Below, one piece after another: positions 21,790 to 33,534 of a stretch of 64,000 nt of DNA. Position 1 is the stretch's first letter. Each line of letters begins with the position of its first letter. Position numbers and translations under genes: made by a program. The notes under the pieces were generated by a model. It did not search any database, had not been told where the DNA came from, and saw nothing but the letters and a program-made list of their open reading frames with translations. The stretch lies in contig JAIUPT010000030.1 of NCBI GenBank assembly GCA_022315425.1, positions 620,001 through 684,000 of the forward strand, in the 5' to 3' direction. The stretch comes from Pseudevernia furfuracea. Its lineage: Eukaryota; Ascomycota; Lecanoromycetes; Lecanorales; Parmeliaceae.

Positions 21790-22870
21790 TCGACGCTGAA
21801 GACCAGCAGCGAATCCAGCACTTTATTCAATAAATGACTAACAATTCTCAAGAGATTCTTAATTAAATCGACGTCTTGTAACGACGCGTTGACGACGTCT
21901 TCATTAATATCTCTATCTCGTTCGAAGCGATATTATTTATCGCTTCGATGCTTGATTCACAGACTATATAAGCATTATCTATATTGTTTTAATCAATATA
22001 AATCAATTAATCGTCTTCTATTGTTCTTTTCTCTTCTTTAGTCGCTCTCGCAATCTTCAAATTCGAGAAACTTTCTAATATTTCTGAGTATAATGATGAC
22101 GTGAATAAATTGAATATATGAGAACAAAGTCTTATTCATAAGATATATGTCAATCACGATCGATACTCTATCGATTAAAAGAAGATCGTCTACGTCGAAA
22201 ATCGACTCGTTATGAGAAAGAAAGCTCAAATTCTCATAAACAAATATCGATTCGATGAACTCTGTATTCTCGTTAGTTTTAAAGACTATCGCGTCAAGCT
22301 ACGCAAATGTTATAACGATTAATTCGAAGTCGAGAACGCTCGCATCTATCTTCGTGACAAGCTTCGACAAGAGAAGCTTTTCTTCGATAAGTATTATAAT
22401 CTCTTTTTACAGAAGAAAGAGCGATTTCAAATAAAAGAGACTTTCTTGATTGACGCTTTATAACGTAACGTTAATTACGACACATAACGCGTCGTCTTCT
22501 CTTGACGAACTCGTCTTAATAAGAAGTTATTCATCTTTGATGAATAAATTCAAGTCTATTTAGATTTCGACAACGAGCTTCGTCAATTGAAGTATCGTAT
22601 ATCTCGTCAGACCTCTGTCACTTTCACGTTAATATTTAAGTCTAAGATCTCAAATAGCAACTCTCTCGGGCAGAGAGTCGTATCTGTTGTTTCGATAACT
22701 GCGATATCAGTCGTACTCATCGTCGTAGAAAATTCTATAAATCTTAGTTTCGCCCTAATCACTGTCAAAGATTAGAAACTTTAGACGTCTGAAGTTCGAG
22801 AGATCTATAACAAGTGAAAGCTTTATTATTATTATAAACTTCAACACTCTAACAAAAACGCTTAAGATTG
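21790..22870 (+). pseudogene. Gypsy gag remnant
   Basis: Begins in the region encoding DAEDQQRIQHFIQ near 21800 and ends with a decayed zinc knuckle near 22810-22868, where the first Cys pair and the following His and Cys spacing (C-x2-C-x4-H-x4-C) can be traced although some residues are mutated to Tyr. Confidence 0.6.
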
Positions 22871-23089
22871 CCCTAATAAGAGCAAGTCAACTCTTCGTCT
22901 AATAAGATTAGACGATAACTTCAGCGACGAAGATGTCTTATTGTCGTCGAAAAACGTTTAGTCTCTATATAAAGTCGCGCTTAGAAATCTTTATTCTCTT
23001 TATTAATCTCTTCTTATCTTCTTCTTTCGTTCTTTTCATTATCGTTATAATTCTTTAAAAAATTCTCAGTCAAGTTAGTATTAAAGCTA

Positions 23090-26000
23090 TTCGAGTTCGA
23101 CTCTATCTTTAGAGATAGTCATATAATCGTCTCTTATATCTTACGTCAAGCTTAATCTAAAATATTAACTCTTATCTTAATCGATTATAATGTCTTCGCT
23201 TATACATTTATTGATAAAATCTTCGCGCAATAATATAATTTTTCTTAGCATCAATTAAAATATTCTCGTCGTCTTTAAGAATTTGACGAATAATCTACAC
23301 TTATAAATAACATCACTTACGTGATGAAAACGACAATAATAATCGATAATCACATCGAGAGACTATTTCTTTTCGTCACTGACTTGAAGCATTATCTTAT
23401 AGTTCTAGAGTATTCGTGACTTCGTCGTCATATCGTCGACGTTAACTTCGACTTTAATATCTTAATCATGTTCTCGTTCTTTTATCTTAGTTATTACTGC
23501 TCTTCTTCTATAAAGATTATCGTCGTTACTCGTGAGAAAGAAGAATTTCTATTTCTCGAAGAATCTCAGCGAGTTTAAGAACTTTAAGATCAAGAATCTC
23601 AGTTTCAGACTTAAAATCTAGCTCAGTTACAAGTCTTTCTGCGAGTTAATAAGAACTTATTAACAGTTCTCGCTCACAAGAAGTAATCTCAGCTCTCGAT
23701 TTATAAAAAACACTTAGTATCCCTCAGTCGAATAGAAGATTCGTCGAAATTCTCGTCTTAGTTACGAATTAAAGATTCGTTAGTCTCTTAGACTCAAGAA
23801 GAGCAATCTCAGCACCTGCGTTTTAAGTTATCTTTAGTCAATCTTTTCGAATCAAGTCTAGCTTCTAATCGAGACTCTGAAAAAGATATCTCTAGTCGAA
23901 TTTCTTAGATCTTACGCAAAGGCTATTCGCTTAAGATCAAGTATCGAAGCTTATCGTTCTTTCGATCGTCTAAAGAGAGACGAGCTCGACAAGCTTAGAA
24001 TATCTCGATTCACTTAGATGTCTGCGAAGTGATAGTTCATATTTATAATCGTCTAGAACGTCAAAAGAACGCTAAGATCTTTAGTATTACTCTTTAGAAA
24101 ATCGATCGTGCTCTAGAAATTCATTCTTCAGAAGAAATCTCATACTCAGCACTCATATCAAGTCTCAAACTCTCAGTTATCAATCTCAAGCTGTGTTCTC
24201 AAGAGAAGAATCGACAGCGAGCTCTATTTCAAATGAAGAAAGAACTTCACCTAGTCACGTTCATTATTCAAGAAGAATTAGAACTCTATCGCGAACGTAA
24301 AAACGTTGACCTCGTTATCAAGCTTCTCAAGCAGTATCACGACTATCTGAATATGTTCTCTAAGAAAGAGATCGATATCTTGTTCGAGCATCGCGTCTAT
24401 AATCACGTTATTAATCTTAAAGAAGAGTCTCTTTCTTCGAGCTTCACACTATACGATATGAGTCGCAATAAGATATAAGAACTTCGTAGATATCTTAATA
24501 AGAATCTTATCAAGAACTTTATTAGAGTTAGTCGTTTTTAAGTCGCGTTCTCTGTTCTATTCGTTAAGAAATCTAAAGAAGATCTTCGTTTTTATGTTGA
24601 TTATCGAGATCTTAATGTTATAACGATCAAGAATCGTTACCCCTTGTCTCTTATTTTATAAATCTTAAATCGTCTTAATCGTGTTAAGTGTTTTATCAAG
24701 CTGAATATTATATTAGTATTTAATCGCCTTAGAATTCGCGAAGACGATGAATCACTTACTACTTTTCGCACTCGTTTTGAACTCTTTAAGTATCTTATTA
24801 TATTCTACGATCTATATAATGAACTCATCTCGTTTCAATACTACATTAACGATACTCTAAAAGAGTTTCTTGATAACTTCTGTATCGTCTATCTAAATGA
24901 TATTCTTATCTATAGCGAAATCGAAGCCGAGCACGAAATTCATATTAAACGTATTCTTTAGAAGCTAAGGAAAGTCGAACTTCAAGTCGATATCATTAAA
25001 TGTGAATTCCACGTCAATCGAGTTTCTTACTTGAATCTAATAATCATTATCGAAGATATCAAGATAAACTTCGTTAAGATCGAGATTATCGTTCAATGAT
25101 CATTATTAATTAATGTCAAGAATGTTTAGAGTTTTTTAGAATTCGCGAATTTCTATAGGAGATTTATCTACGGCTATAGTAAATTAGTTAGTTTCTTAAT
25201 TCGACTCACACGTAAGAACGTTCTCTTCGTGTAAGATGTTAAATATTAAGTCGCTTTCGAAACGTTAAAGAAAGCTTTTATCTTCGATATTATTCTGCGT
25301 CACTATGATTCTAATCGCGAGATTGTTATAAAAATCGACGCTTTTGACTTCGTGTTAAAAGAAATTCTCTCTTAATACGACGAGCAGAGCGAATTGCATT
25401 CTATCGCGTATTTCTTTAAGAAGCATAATTTAGCTAAATACAACTACGAAATCTATAATAAAGAACTTATAATTATTATTCGCGTCTTCGAAGAATAACG
25501 ACTCGAGCTTAAGAGTTTCACTCTATCTATCAAAGTAATCATCGATTATAAGAATCTCGAATACTTTATGTTCATCAAGCAATTGAATCGTCGTCAAGCT
25601 CGTTGAAGCGAATTTCTATTTAGATTTAACTATCGAATAATCTATCGCTCTGACAAAGCAGACGATAAGTCTAATGTATTCACGCGTCGCTTAGAAGATC
25701 TCTCAAAAGAGAGAAATATATTAGACTCTCGTTATTAATATCAGCATCAAATCGTGTTAAAAACTCATATTCTAGACTCGAAGATTATAAATCTTCAATA
25801 TCGAGTCGTTTATCTAGATCGAATTCAACTTCTTCTCAGCTCTGTCTCGTCTTAGAAATCAATTATTCTCGTCCTTATGAATATGATATCAGAAGTTCAA
25901 GAAGCTGAACCTCAATTAGATCAAGCCTTATTCGACTCTAAGAAAGATTCTTTAGATACTCTCACGCAGACTCTGTGAGACCAAGCCCAAGTTAGCGATT

Positions 26001-27480
26001 AGTTCGTATCTCAAGTTCTCGAGATGCTTCGTACGGGAGCGCGTCATTATAATCGAATTTCTTTAGTCGAATACGAGAAACGAGATCAAGTCTTATACTT
26101 TCGAGAAAGAAAGTACGTTTCAAATTCGAATCGACTCCGCCTTCGAATTATTCAGTTAGTTCATAATAGCGTTCTCGAAGAATATTCTAATAGAATCAAC
26201 TGTTACGAATTAATAAGTCGCGCTTATTAATAATCTAATTTGTATTAGTATATTTAGCGTTTCGTTAGAAATTGTCACGTCTGTACTCGAGTTAAGCTCT
26301 TCAGACAGAAGCAATAAGAATAACTTCGACTATTACTTATCCTCGAGCGTCGATAACGCGATATATTTATAAACTATGTCGGTTTATTGCTCTCTAGCAT
26401 CTTTATAAGAATAACTTATCGTTATATTCTAGTCTTCGTTGATCGTCTCACTAAGATAAGATATCTCGTTTTTATCACTATTATAAAGATAGAGAAAGTC
26501 GCAAATGCATTTTATATCAAAGTGTGAAAACTTTACGAAATATTCGAAGTCTTTATATCTAATAGAGACACGTAGTTCACTTCTAACGTCTGAAATCTCT
26601 TATATAAGAATCTAAAGATCGATATCAAGTTATTTATAATCTATTATTCTTAGATCAATAATTAGATCGAGCGAGTCAATAACGTTATGAAACACTATCT
26701 TCGTGTCTTTGTTAATTATATGCAAGATGATTGAGCAAAATGAACTTCGAATGTCGAGTTCGCTATAAACAACGTTCTCTTCGCGACTACTCTAGTCTCA
26801 CTCTTTCTAATCAATTCTAAATAGAATTCTCGTCTAGACTTTGAATCTCTCGAATTCTTGTCTTCTAATCTCACTGCTCAAGTTCGTATCAAATTAATTA
26901 ACATTAACGAGTTTATTAAGAAGATGAAAGAGATTATCGATTATCTTCGAGACGAGATGTTAATTGCTTAAGTCATCTACGAATTCTTTATTAATGAACG
27001 ACGTCGTTCTTGTTCTCGTTATCTTGTAAAAGATATAATGTGACTTAACGTTAAGAATCTAAACATCGCTCGCTCAGTTGTGAAGCTCGATAATCGCAAT
27101 GTGAGATCTTACTCAGTCAAACGAGTATTCGTTAATTCTCTGATTATCGAGCTTAGTCTTCTCGAGTTCATGAAAGTTTATTCTATCTTTCACGTTAGTC
27201 TACTTCAGCATATCGCTTAAGATTTCTTATCTAAACAGATATTAGAGTCTCGAGAATTCGTCGTTATCGAAGAAGAGAAACGAGCATAATATATCAACAG
27301 TATTATTAATTTCAAGCTCGATCGTCGTTTTTAGTCACTCTTGTTAAAGTACTATGTCAACTGGAAGTTCGATAACCCTATCTGAGAATTATTCAATTAC
27401 CTTGACAACTGTCAACAAGTCATCAACGAATATCACGTCGCGTATCCTGTCGCCCTCGATTCTCACGTTATTTTATGTAT
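23090..27480 (+). pseudogene. Gypsy pol remnant: protease, RT, RNase H, integrase, chromodomain
   Basis: Protease-like segment at 23150-23500. RT at 24230-25030, with NMFSKKEIDILFEHR upstream of the fingers and YLNDILIYS in the palm near 24890 (Y-L-D-D changed to Y-L-N-D). RNase H lies near 25270-25500. The integrase zinc region is near 26110-26300 and the core at 26350-26900 has DIFINYVG, an ISNRDTQF segment and QIERVN. The last piece, about 27295-27475, has RRFQSLLLKYYVNWK, then LFNYLDNCQQVINEYH, a chromodomain with its C-terminal helix, as in chromoviruses. Many CAA and TGG codons are stops. Confidence 0.85.
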
Positions 27481-27782
27481 TATTTCGAATTGTTAATGCA
27501 AAGATTCTTAGTCTTGTCTCGATTCGTATCAAATCTATATTAAATAATAACAATCGTCGCCCTCGTCTAATTCTCGTCATCTTAATCTAGTCTCGTATAG
27601 CCCTTCGTGTCTCGTCTTTCGTGTCTTCGTTTCGATCTCTCGTCTAATTTAGTTCGACTATCGTATAACAGCTTAGCTATGACTACGTAATCTCGCTTCT
27701 CGATCTCGTTAAGTTTTTATCTCGTCTCGTCTGTCTTATTCTAACTGCTTCATAGAAGCTTAGTCTTTGAGAGAGAAGTTAC

Positions 27783-28036
27783 TATCACGAAGTGAAGTTA
27801 GCTTATAGATCAAGCAGTGCTTAAACTCTTGATTCTAGTTCGTGATTAATAACAATTGAGTTTCTACTAAGCGACGCTTTATGCGATAGTTATGTTAATT
27901 TCGTCTAATTATATATAGAGGCGTTGAGCGCTCACTTCTCACTTTTCTTTCTTATCTTTCGTCTTGTAAATAGATCTAATCCTATCAGATCAAGTATATC
28001 AAGTGATAGCCCTAGTTTCAGCCTCGTTCTCTGACA
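27783..28036 (+). repeat. Gypsy 3' LTR
   Basis: 254 bp, starts TATCACGAAG (TG changed to TA, a RIP-type change) and ends CTCTGACA. It is followed directly by the target duplication. Confidence 0.93.
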
Positions 28037-28041
28037 CTTTG

Positions 28042-28497
28042 ATATAGACTTACACTGAGAATATGTTTAGCGTCACAATAAGTATACGCTTATAATCGTT
28101 TAGTCGTTCTTTGAAGACGTTAATTGTCCTTTACTCAAATATATCGACTCTTACTCGATCAGTTCACTTAGTTTAAAATATCTTATATTTAATAACGTGT
28201 CTTATTCAATAATTAAGACGATTTTTAAATATAAAATAAGCTAAATTACAGTTCTTTACAACGCCTTTAATGTCATTAATCAAAAGCACTTTAGAGTCTT
28301 TATTATTTAATTCTATAAGCAGCTTCTGAAATAATAACTCGACTACTTGAAAATTCGATCTAATGTTTTCTAGAGTAGTAAAAACATTCTTGATATCGCT
28401 AATTATAATATGAAGAAACTTGACGCTCTCGATAATAGCGATAGTAATATCTACTATCAAAGCAGTAATATTAAGTGAATCGATTATTTTCGAATTG
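28042..28497 (-). pseudogene. 5' part of STAND N-terminal-domain gene (PigL_N-like)
   Basis: The minus strand from about 28497 reads a helical protein; 28206-28460 is open. The pattern (SVKFLHIIISDIKN, LENIRSNFQVVELLFQKLL, LNNKDSKVLLINDIKG) matches the fungal N-terminal domain of STAND proteins as I know it: repeated amphipathic helices in which an ILD/L-rich segment precedes 'L-x-x-I-x-S-x-F'. The start codon has probably changed from ATG to ATA. The gene continues at 21470 beyond the Gypsy insertion and is divergent from the NB-ARC gene at 28942. Confidence 0.55.
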
Positions 28498-28941
28498 AAG
28501 TTTCTGAGTCGAAAACGTATATAGACGAATACTTAAGTTATCGCTATAATAAATGCGATAGACGTTGACACTTTTAAATACGTTGATAATCGATAACTTA
28601 TCTTGATACGCTAATACTACAATTAGACGAGAGAGTTAATCACCGCCTCTGACCCAGCTTAAGCTTGTGACATGTCTTATAAGAGATGCAAATATTTAAC
28701 AGTCACCTTGACTTCATAACAAAAGCATTTAAGTCGTATTATAAAGAGATTTACGTTAAAAAAATGAATTCTTTATAATCGTAAATTCGATAGATAAGAT
28801 AAGAATCGATGTCGAGCGCTTCGCTGCCCTATTAAAACATCAATAACACGTTCGCGACTTACGATAACGTCGCACTCGCAGATCACTTTTCAAACTTGAA
28901 AACGATAATCATTAAGACTCGCGACTGTTAGTATACTCGAC

Positions 28942-29690
28942 TTGTGTATAGTCTTCAGAGGTCTAAGACTAAATTTCTATCTAACAAGCCGCCCTTCGAA
29001 ACCTTGTTCTATCGTTTCTTTTCGACGCGATCTCGACTTTGTCGATCGCGACGATCTCCTCTCGCGAATCGACGAACGATACTCACAATCAGTCGATCGC
29101 GCAGCGCTTGTCGGCCTGGGTGATGTGAGAAAGTCTCAACTTGCTATCGAATATACCCACGGTACCCGAGAGCGATTATCGAATATATAGATTTTTTAAA
29201 TACACGCGAGTAACGCAGCTCGATTCGAGTAGGGCTATCGAGATATTATAGACGTGATCAAGATTGCAGGACGGGAGAATCCGAGGACTAATATATTCAA
29301 ACTAATGCACGACTGACTTCGCGGGTGCGAGGGAACGTGGCTAATGATTCTCGATAACGTCGACGACGCTGATTTCTTTGTCAATGCTCAGACACTCATT
29401 CAAAGCCAGTCGAGCGACTCCGGCCGCCGCACTCTTCGATCGCTTCGAGATTATCTTTCTCAAAGCCAAAACGGGTCGATCCTTATTACGACGCGAAGCC
29501 GAGAGTCGGCTTTAAAGCTTTCAGAATGAAACGACCTCATTTCAGTCGACCTAATAACCTCGTCTAACGCGATTGAACTCTTGAAGAAGAAGCTAAAATC
29601 GACAGAGCAAAGAAATAACAAGGATCTTGTGGAACTCGCGGCTACATTAGAGTTTATATCGCAACTGGGTGTGCAAATACACAAATTGAA
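28942..29690 (+). pseudogene. NB-ARC NLR, RIPped and truncated
   Basis: Shows the lead-in VSFRRDLDFVDRDDLLSRIDE, then a P-loop written VGLGDVRKSQLAIEY, where the usual G-G-V-G-K-S has two Gly codons changed to Asp and Arg (both G-to-A changes). Walker B follows as LMILDNVDDADFF (29344-29382) and GSILITTRSRESALKL (29473-29520). The frame is broken between 29190 and 29344 and ends at about 29698 after ELAATLEFI, before the helical part of NB-ARC finishes. From 29700 to 30165 helical, charged reading remains visible with stops, but no known repeat domain. Divergent from the gene at 28042-28497. Confidence 0.75.
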
Positions 29691-30469
29691 GCGTCTATGA
29701 CAATAAATATATAAAAGTATATACTAATTTTGCGTGTGATATGATATTTATTAAGACGATAATTAAAAAGAACTCTTAGACGTGACTAAGTAAGAATTGA
29801 CGTTCTATGACTTATTCTATCGCTTCTTACTTCATTATAGAAATTCTTTCTTATAAGATAAATGTCTAATTTACTCAGAAGATTAGCAGCTTATGACTCA
29901 TTGACGCGAAGAGTAAATACTCGAAGCTCTAGATGCAGCAGATTCTTTCTCGAATAAAAGTGATTCAAATTATAATAAGCGATTCACATCTCGAGATGTG
30001 ATTCACACAATGATTGCTGTTCGATTCATCGACTATCTAAGAGATCTTAACTGCTTCATGAATTTCGATGTGCAACGAAGTTATGCGTCTATAAGTAGAT
30101 TCATTATTCGTTGATCAGACTAAAGAAAAGATATAATTCGAAATGATTATCACGCTAAGAAAAGCCTTTGATTGAGTCAAAGATAGTATCAGTACGTCAG
30201 AGCTCAGATGTGAAAAGGTTGATAGTAAGTTCAGTATATATGAGTAAAGAAGTCAGATCAATATCTAGGTGTCTGAATCGTGAATTCGATGAACGAGTTG
30301 CATTAGAAGTAAGAAATGTTCTTCTACAGTGTCTTATCGTTAGAATTAATCTCTATATCAAATCCTATTACGTACGTCATATCCTAATAGACGGTTTCGA
30401 ATCCTCTTCGAGAAGATTACATATACTATTTCTTAGTACCGGGGAATAAGGTTAATTATGCATTAAATC

Positions 30470-30745
30470 CGTTATAGAAAATTATTGGGGTTCGGTATAT
30501 AATAGATAGTCAGACGAATTTAATGAAGCATAGCTTTTGATTACATATGATTTCGAAATAATGCTAGCGGTTTTCCCAAGTCTCAAGAAAAGTGTCTTTG
30601 ACCTGCCCAAGGCTGCATCGAGACGAAAGGGATTATGCAAGAATCCGAAACTCCCGAACCATGCAGAGTGATTCCCGACACTCGCATCCGCAACAGCGAA
30701 CGAATTGCGTGTCCCTGTCTTCTGAATGAACATTTCTTACAATAT
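30470..30745 (-). repeat. FAVAD dispersed repeat, copy 1
   Basis: About 240-280 bp similar (roughly three quarters identical by eye) to 38535-38800 in the opposite orientation. Both read in the same protein frame: here NSFAVADASVGNHSAWFGSF, then FRLDAALGRSKTLFLRLGKT and TASIISK. The open stretch is 30482-30733. The family is not recognised; conservation in a reading frame suggests a small coding sequence or a piece of one. The AT-rich stretch 30168-30449 upstream is open but unrecognised. Confidence 0.6.
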
Positions 30746-30939
30746 ATCTCGACACTGATCCTTATTCTATCTTCATCATAGAAAGTGACGCGCCTAATTT
30801 CGAGCGTCGGAAACGTCATATTTGTGATGATATTTATATTAGTCTCGATAAAATCGACATTTTTTCAGCAATACGATTTTAATTTTAACTCTTATATTAC
30901 TCTTTATACGAAATTTCGTCGCTTAATAAAATTCCGTAA

Positions 30940-31266
30940 ATGAAAATAAGAGTCAATAGCAAGATATTCGAGAAGGCTTGGAACCAATGCTTCGAATTAG
31001 GGATTTCTATTGGCTACAATATTGACCGGAGGGAGAGTTGTTTTGAAGCTGAATATGGTACGGATGACGAAGGTTTTTCCTCTATATTGCGCAGTCTTCA
31101 GAGTCTCGATCTCGGAGGAACAAATAAGAGAGCAAGAATTCGAAGAGTTGGCACGGAATTTGCATCATATTACGGGAGCGATGCCCGCGTAACGGAGAGG
31201 TGGCAAGCGCTTTGCCAGGATTGCGGAGTCAGTCCAATATCACCATCAATCAACCAATGCAAAAAG
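30940..31266 (+). pseudogene. Truncated conserved fungal hypothetical protein
   Basis: Starts MKIRVNSKIFEKAWNQCFEL and keeps a pattern I recognise from a widespread uncharacterised fungal family (F-E-K-A-W...C-F-E-L-G, FASYYG, ERWQALCQDCGVSPI, SINQCKK). Family members continue with a V-N-I-Y/F-D-F-L-D-A type segment, which is absent: similarity stops after QCKK at about 31266 and the frame runs on to 31353 through unrelated sequence. The break is only about 50 bp from the PiggyBac inverted repeat. Confidence 0.5.
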
Positions 31267-31310
31267 GTGCAGCCCCTGCAGCGATGCGCCAGACGGGATC
31301 CGGGTGGCCG

Positions 31311-33528
31311 TATCCCATGGGCCGGCAGAGTGGGCGTAAAAGTCTTGGCATAAACCATCAAAAAATCACTGAGATCTATTTACATGGAATAGCAGCTAAA
31401 TGCTCATTTCAACAGGTCAAATGATTACATATATACATATTACATAGCTTGCATCCATGAATACCTCTGGAAGACCTTTGTCGTCGCTTTCTTTTGTTCA
31501 AATCTCGTGGTCTGACGCTGTTAACTGATAATTCGAGTAGTGGTCTTCGAATCTTCCCCGAGATGGGAATGACTCTCTCGGCATACGAGCATAGTACGCA
31601 GTATTTGGCCTTGTCTCCCATACGATTTAGGTGGCCATGCTCACGCCTGCTGCTGGGTGTACTCGTGCAGAGAGAGAAACTTTCGGAGTAGAGGGGATTC
31701 CAGAGATTCGCTCCGAATGCTCGAATAATTGGGTAGCAAGTTGTATACGGAACTCCCTGTGGCCTTGGGAGTTCCAGAAGGCTTTCTGTACTCGCTTTGG
31801 TACATTATAATGGGCTATTTTGTAGCTGTTCGTAATGGTAGTATCCAATAGAAAATGCCACAGTGGTTTTCAACTCTTCAAATGTACTTTTTGTGTACTG
31901 TAATAACAGCGCAATTGGTCTGCATTATCAACACCATTCATGTAATGATTGTACTGATCAATGAACTCCGGAATAAGAAGCTCTTTCCGGGCCTTGTCAT
32001 AGCCAAATACAGCCCGAGAGGTGCGTGCATTTGTGGCTGTTTTGGCCGGCCTACGACGTAGTCTTTTGACCTTTTTCTGGCCATTTGAGACAGTGGTCAT
32101 AAATAATACCACATTCTGATCCTTCCAGGCTAATTCGAGTACTCGCTTGTCCTCAGAGAGGTAGCCATACAATTTGCCCCAATCTATGCCCGCATTCCAC
32201 TTGTTTCTCAGGTCTAGAAGCCTGGAATCTAAGCCACGATTCGGCTCCGTGGATGTACGCTGTGCCTGAGTACCATCCGTAGCCTCAATATCCTCTCGTC
32301 TTGTTGTGGAGGTACGTACAGTCCCTGTAGCTCCAAATCCTTCGTCCTCAAGCCGTGTTAGTAGCCGGGCTGATGTAAAGAGGTTATCCAGCCATATAAT
32401 ATGAAAGTAGTCTTTGGAAATGCCGTCTTGAGAGACCAAATCCAGTACTACCGCCTGGGTTTTTGTAAATCCCAGCCAATTAGTCCAATAATCATCCAGA
32501 TCCTGAGGCCCATCCCCCCTATTCTGACCCTTAGTATGAAACAACCAGTCTAATACATAGCCCTGATTGGCTAAGATCCAGATCTTGAAGCCTTTCGGAG
32601 TTGGTTTACTCGGAATATTTACGATCTCTTTGTCACGGCCCATAAATCGTTGAATGGTCTCATTCACAGCCAAGTGTGTATCGGATTTCCAGTACTTTTT
32701 GAAGGCCTCTCGAAGGTGTGCACTAAGTGATTCCAGTTTGTCAAATATGGCCTCTTTTTGGCCTGGTTTTAGAGACTTCGAGATATGAAAAAACCTATCT
32801 ATTTGTTTTCACCTTCTAAGACTAATATGCTTTAAAACCTGGTTATGAATTGATCCATTCAATGGATTCGTATTCCAGAAGTCTTCAATACGAGACTCTA
32901 AATGTAGGCCCATTCAGATAGACACTCCCAAAAAGACACGAAATTCGTTAACAGTAGTAGGAACCCAAGGACGTGCACTAATAGATTTCGGTTCAGGGTA
33001 CAAGAAAGCATACTCATTTATATGCTGAACAAGTAATTCTAGTATCGTCTTGGTGAAAAAGAGGCTGAAAATAGCATAGGGATTATTGTAGGGAGTAGTA
33101 CGAGGCAAAGATCCATGGCCATAAGTAAATGGTTTCTTGATTTGTATGGGTTTGTATTTAGGTAATGACTTTGGCTTTGGAGGAGGCTCTTTCGGGGCCT
33201 TTTCTGGCTGTGGATCCTTCCTAACATGATCTATGTCATTTGACACTTTGTTACGAGGCATAGCTATTCCTAATTGGGCCAGATTTGGCCAGATTTGGTA
33301 GTTGGTAGACGCGTTGTTATGAAAAGTTCGCGATTTTTGGAGAGTAGGGCTGAACCCCCTGATTTTTACGCCCTGCCTGTTGAATAACAGGCCAATCGGC
33401 CGAATAGATAATGCTCTAAAGAGGTAAATACATGAAGAGTGAAGAAAGATGAAGTAGGTGTCATTGCCAAGCCACTAGTAGTATAGGGCTGATTGCCCCT
33501 ATTTCTAACACTGCCGGCCCATGGGATA
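31311..33528 (-). mobile_element. PiggyBac-type DNA transposon, dead
   Basis: Matching 18-bp ends TATCCCATGGGCCGGCAG at 31311-31328 and its reverse complement at 33511-33528 bracket a PiggyBac transposase on the minus strand. No intact TTAA duplication is seen beside the ends. A second, partial copy lies at 56776-57141. Confidence 0.75.
31421..33261 (-). pseudogene. PiggyBac transposase (DDE_Tnp_1_7) pseudogene
   Basis: One frame runs from the start MPRNKVSNDIDHVRKD (33261) through 31627 with only four stops: TGA for Trp in S-I-W-M-G-L-H and before KQIDRFF, TGA after VHLKS, and TAA after VSMAT. These are TGG-to-TGA and CAA-to-TAA changes. The C terminus then needs one frameshift to reach a Cys-rich ribbon (YCVLCSYAE ... 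CKLCNMYICNH, 31421-31600). Core motifs seen include NIPSKPTPKGFKIW, IIWLDNLFTS, NVVLFMTTVSNG and HYMNGVDNADQL. The whole order matches fungal PiggyBac-like transposases. Confidence 0.85.
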
Positions 33529-33534
33529 AAGAGC

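Larger units (their letters stand above)
21476..28036 (+). mobile_element. Gypsy/Ty3 chromovirus, complete, RIPped
   Basis: A 6561-bp element with 254-bp LTRs (21476-21729, 27783-28036) and perfect 5-bp target duplication CTTTG (21471-21475, 28037-28041). Gene order is gag, protease, RT, RNase H, integrase, chromodomain. The purine tract GAGAGAGAAG lies before the 3' LTR. No canonical tRNA primer site is evident after the 5' LTR. RIP stops are spread through all domains. Confidence 0.95.
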
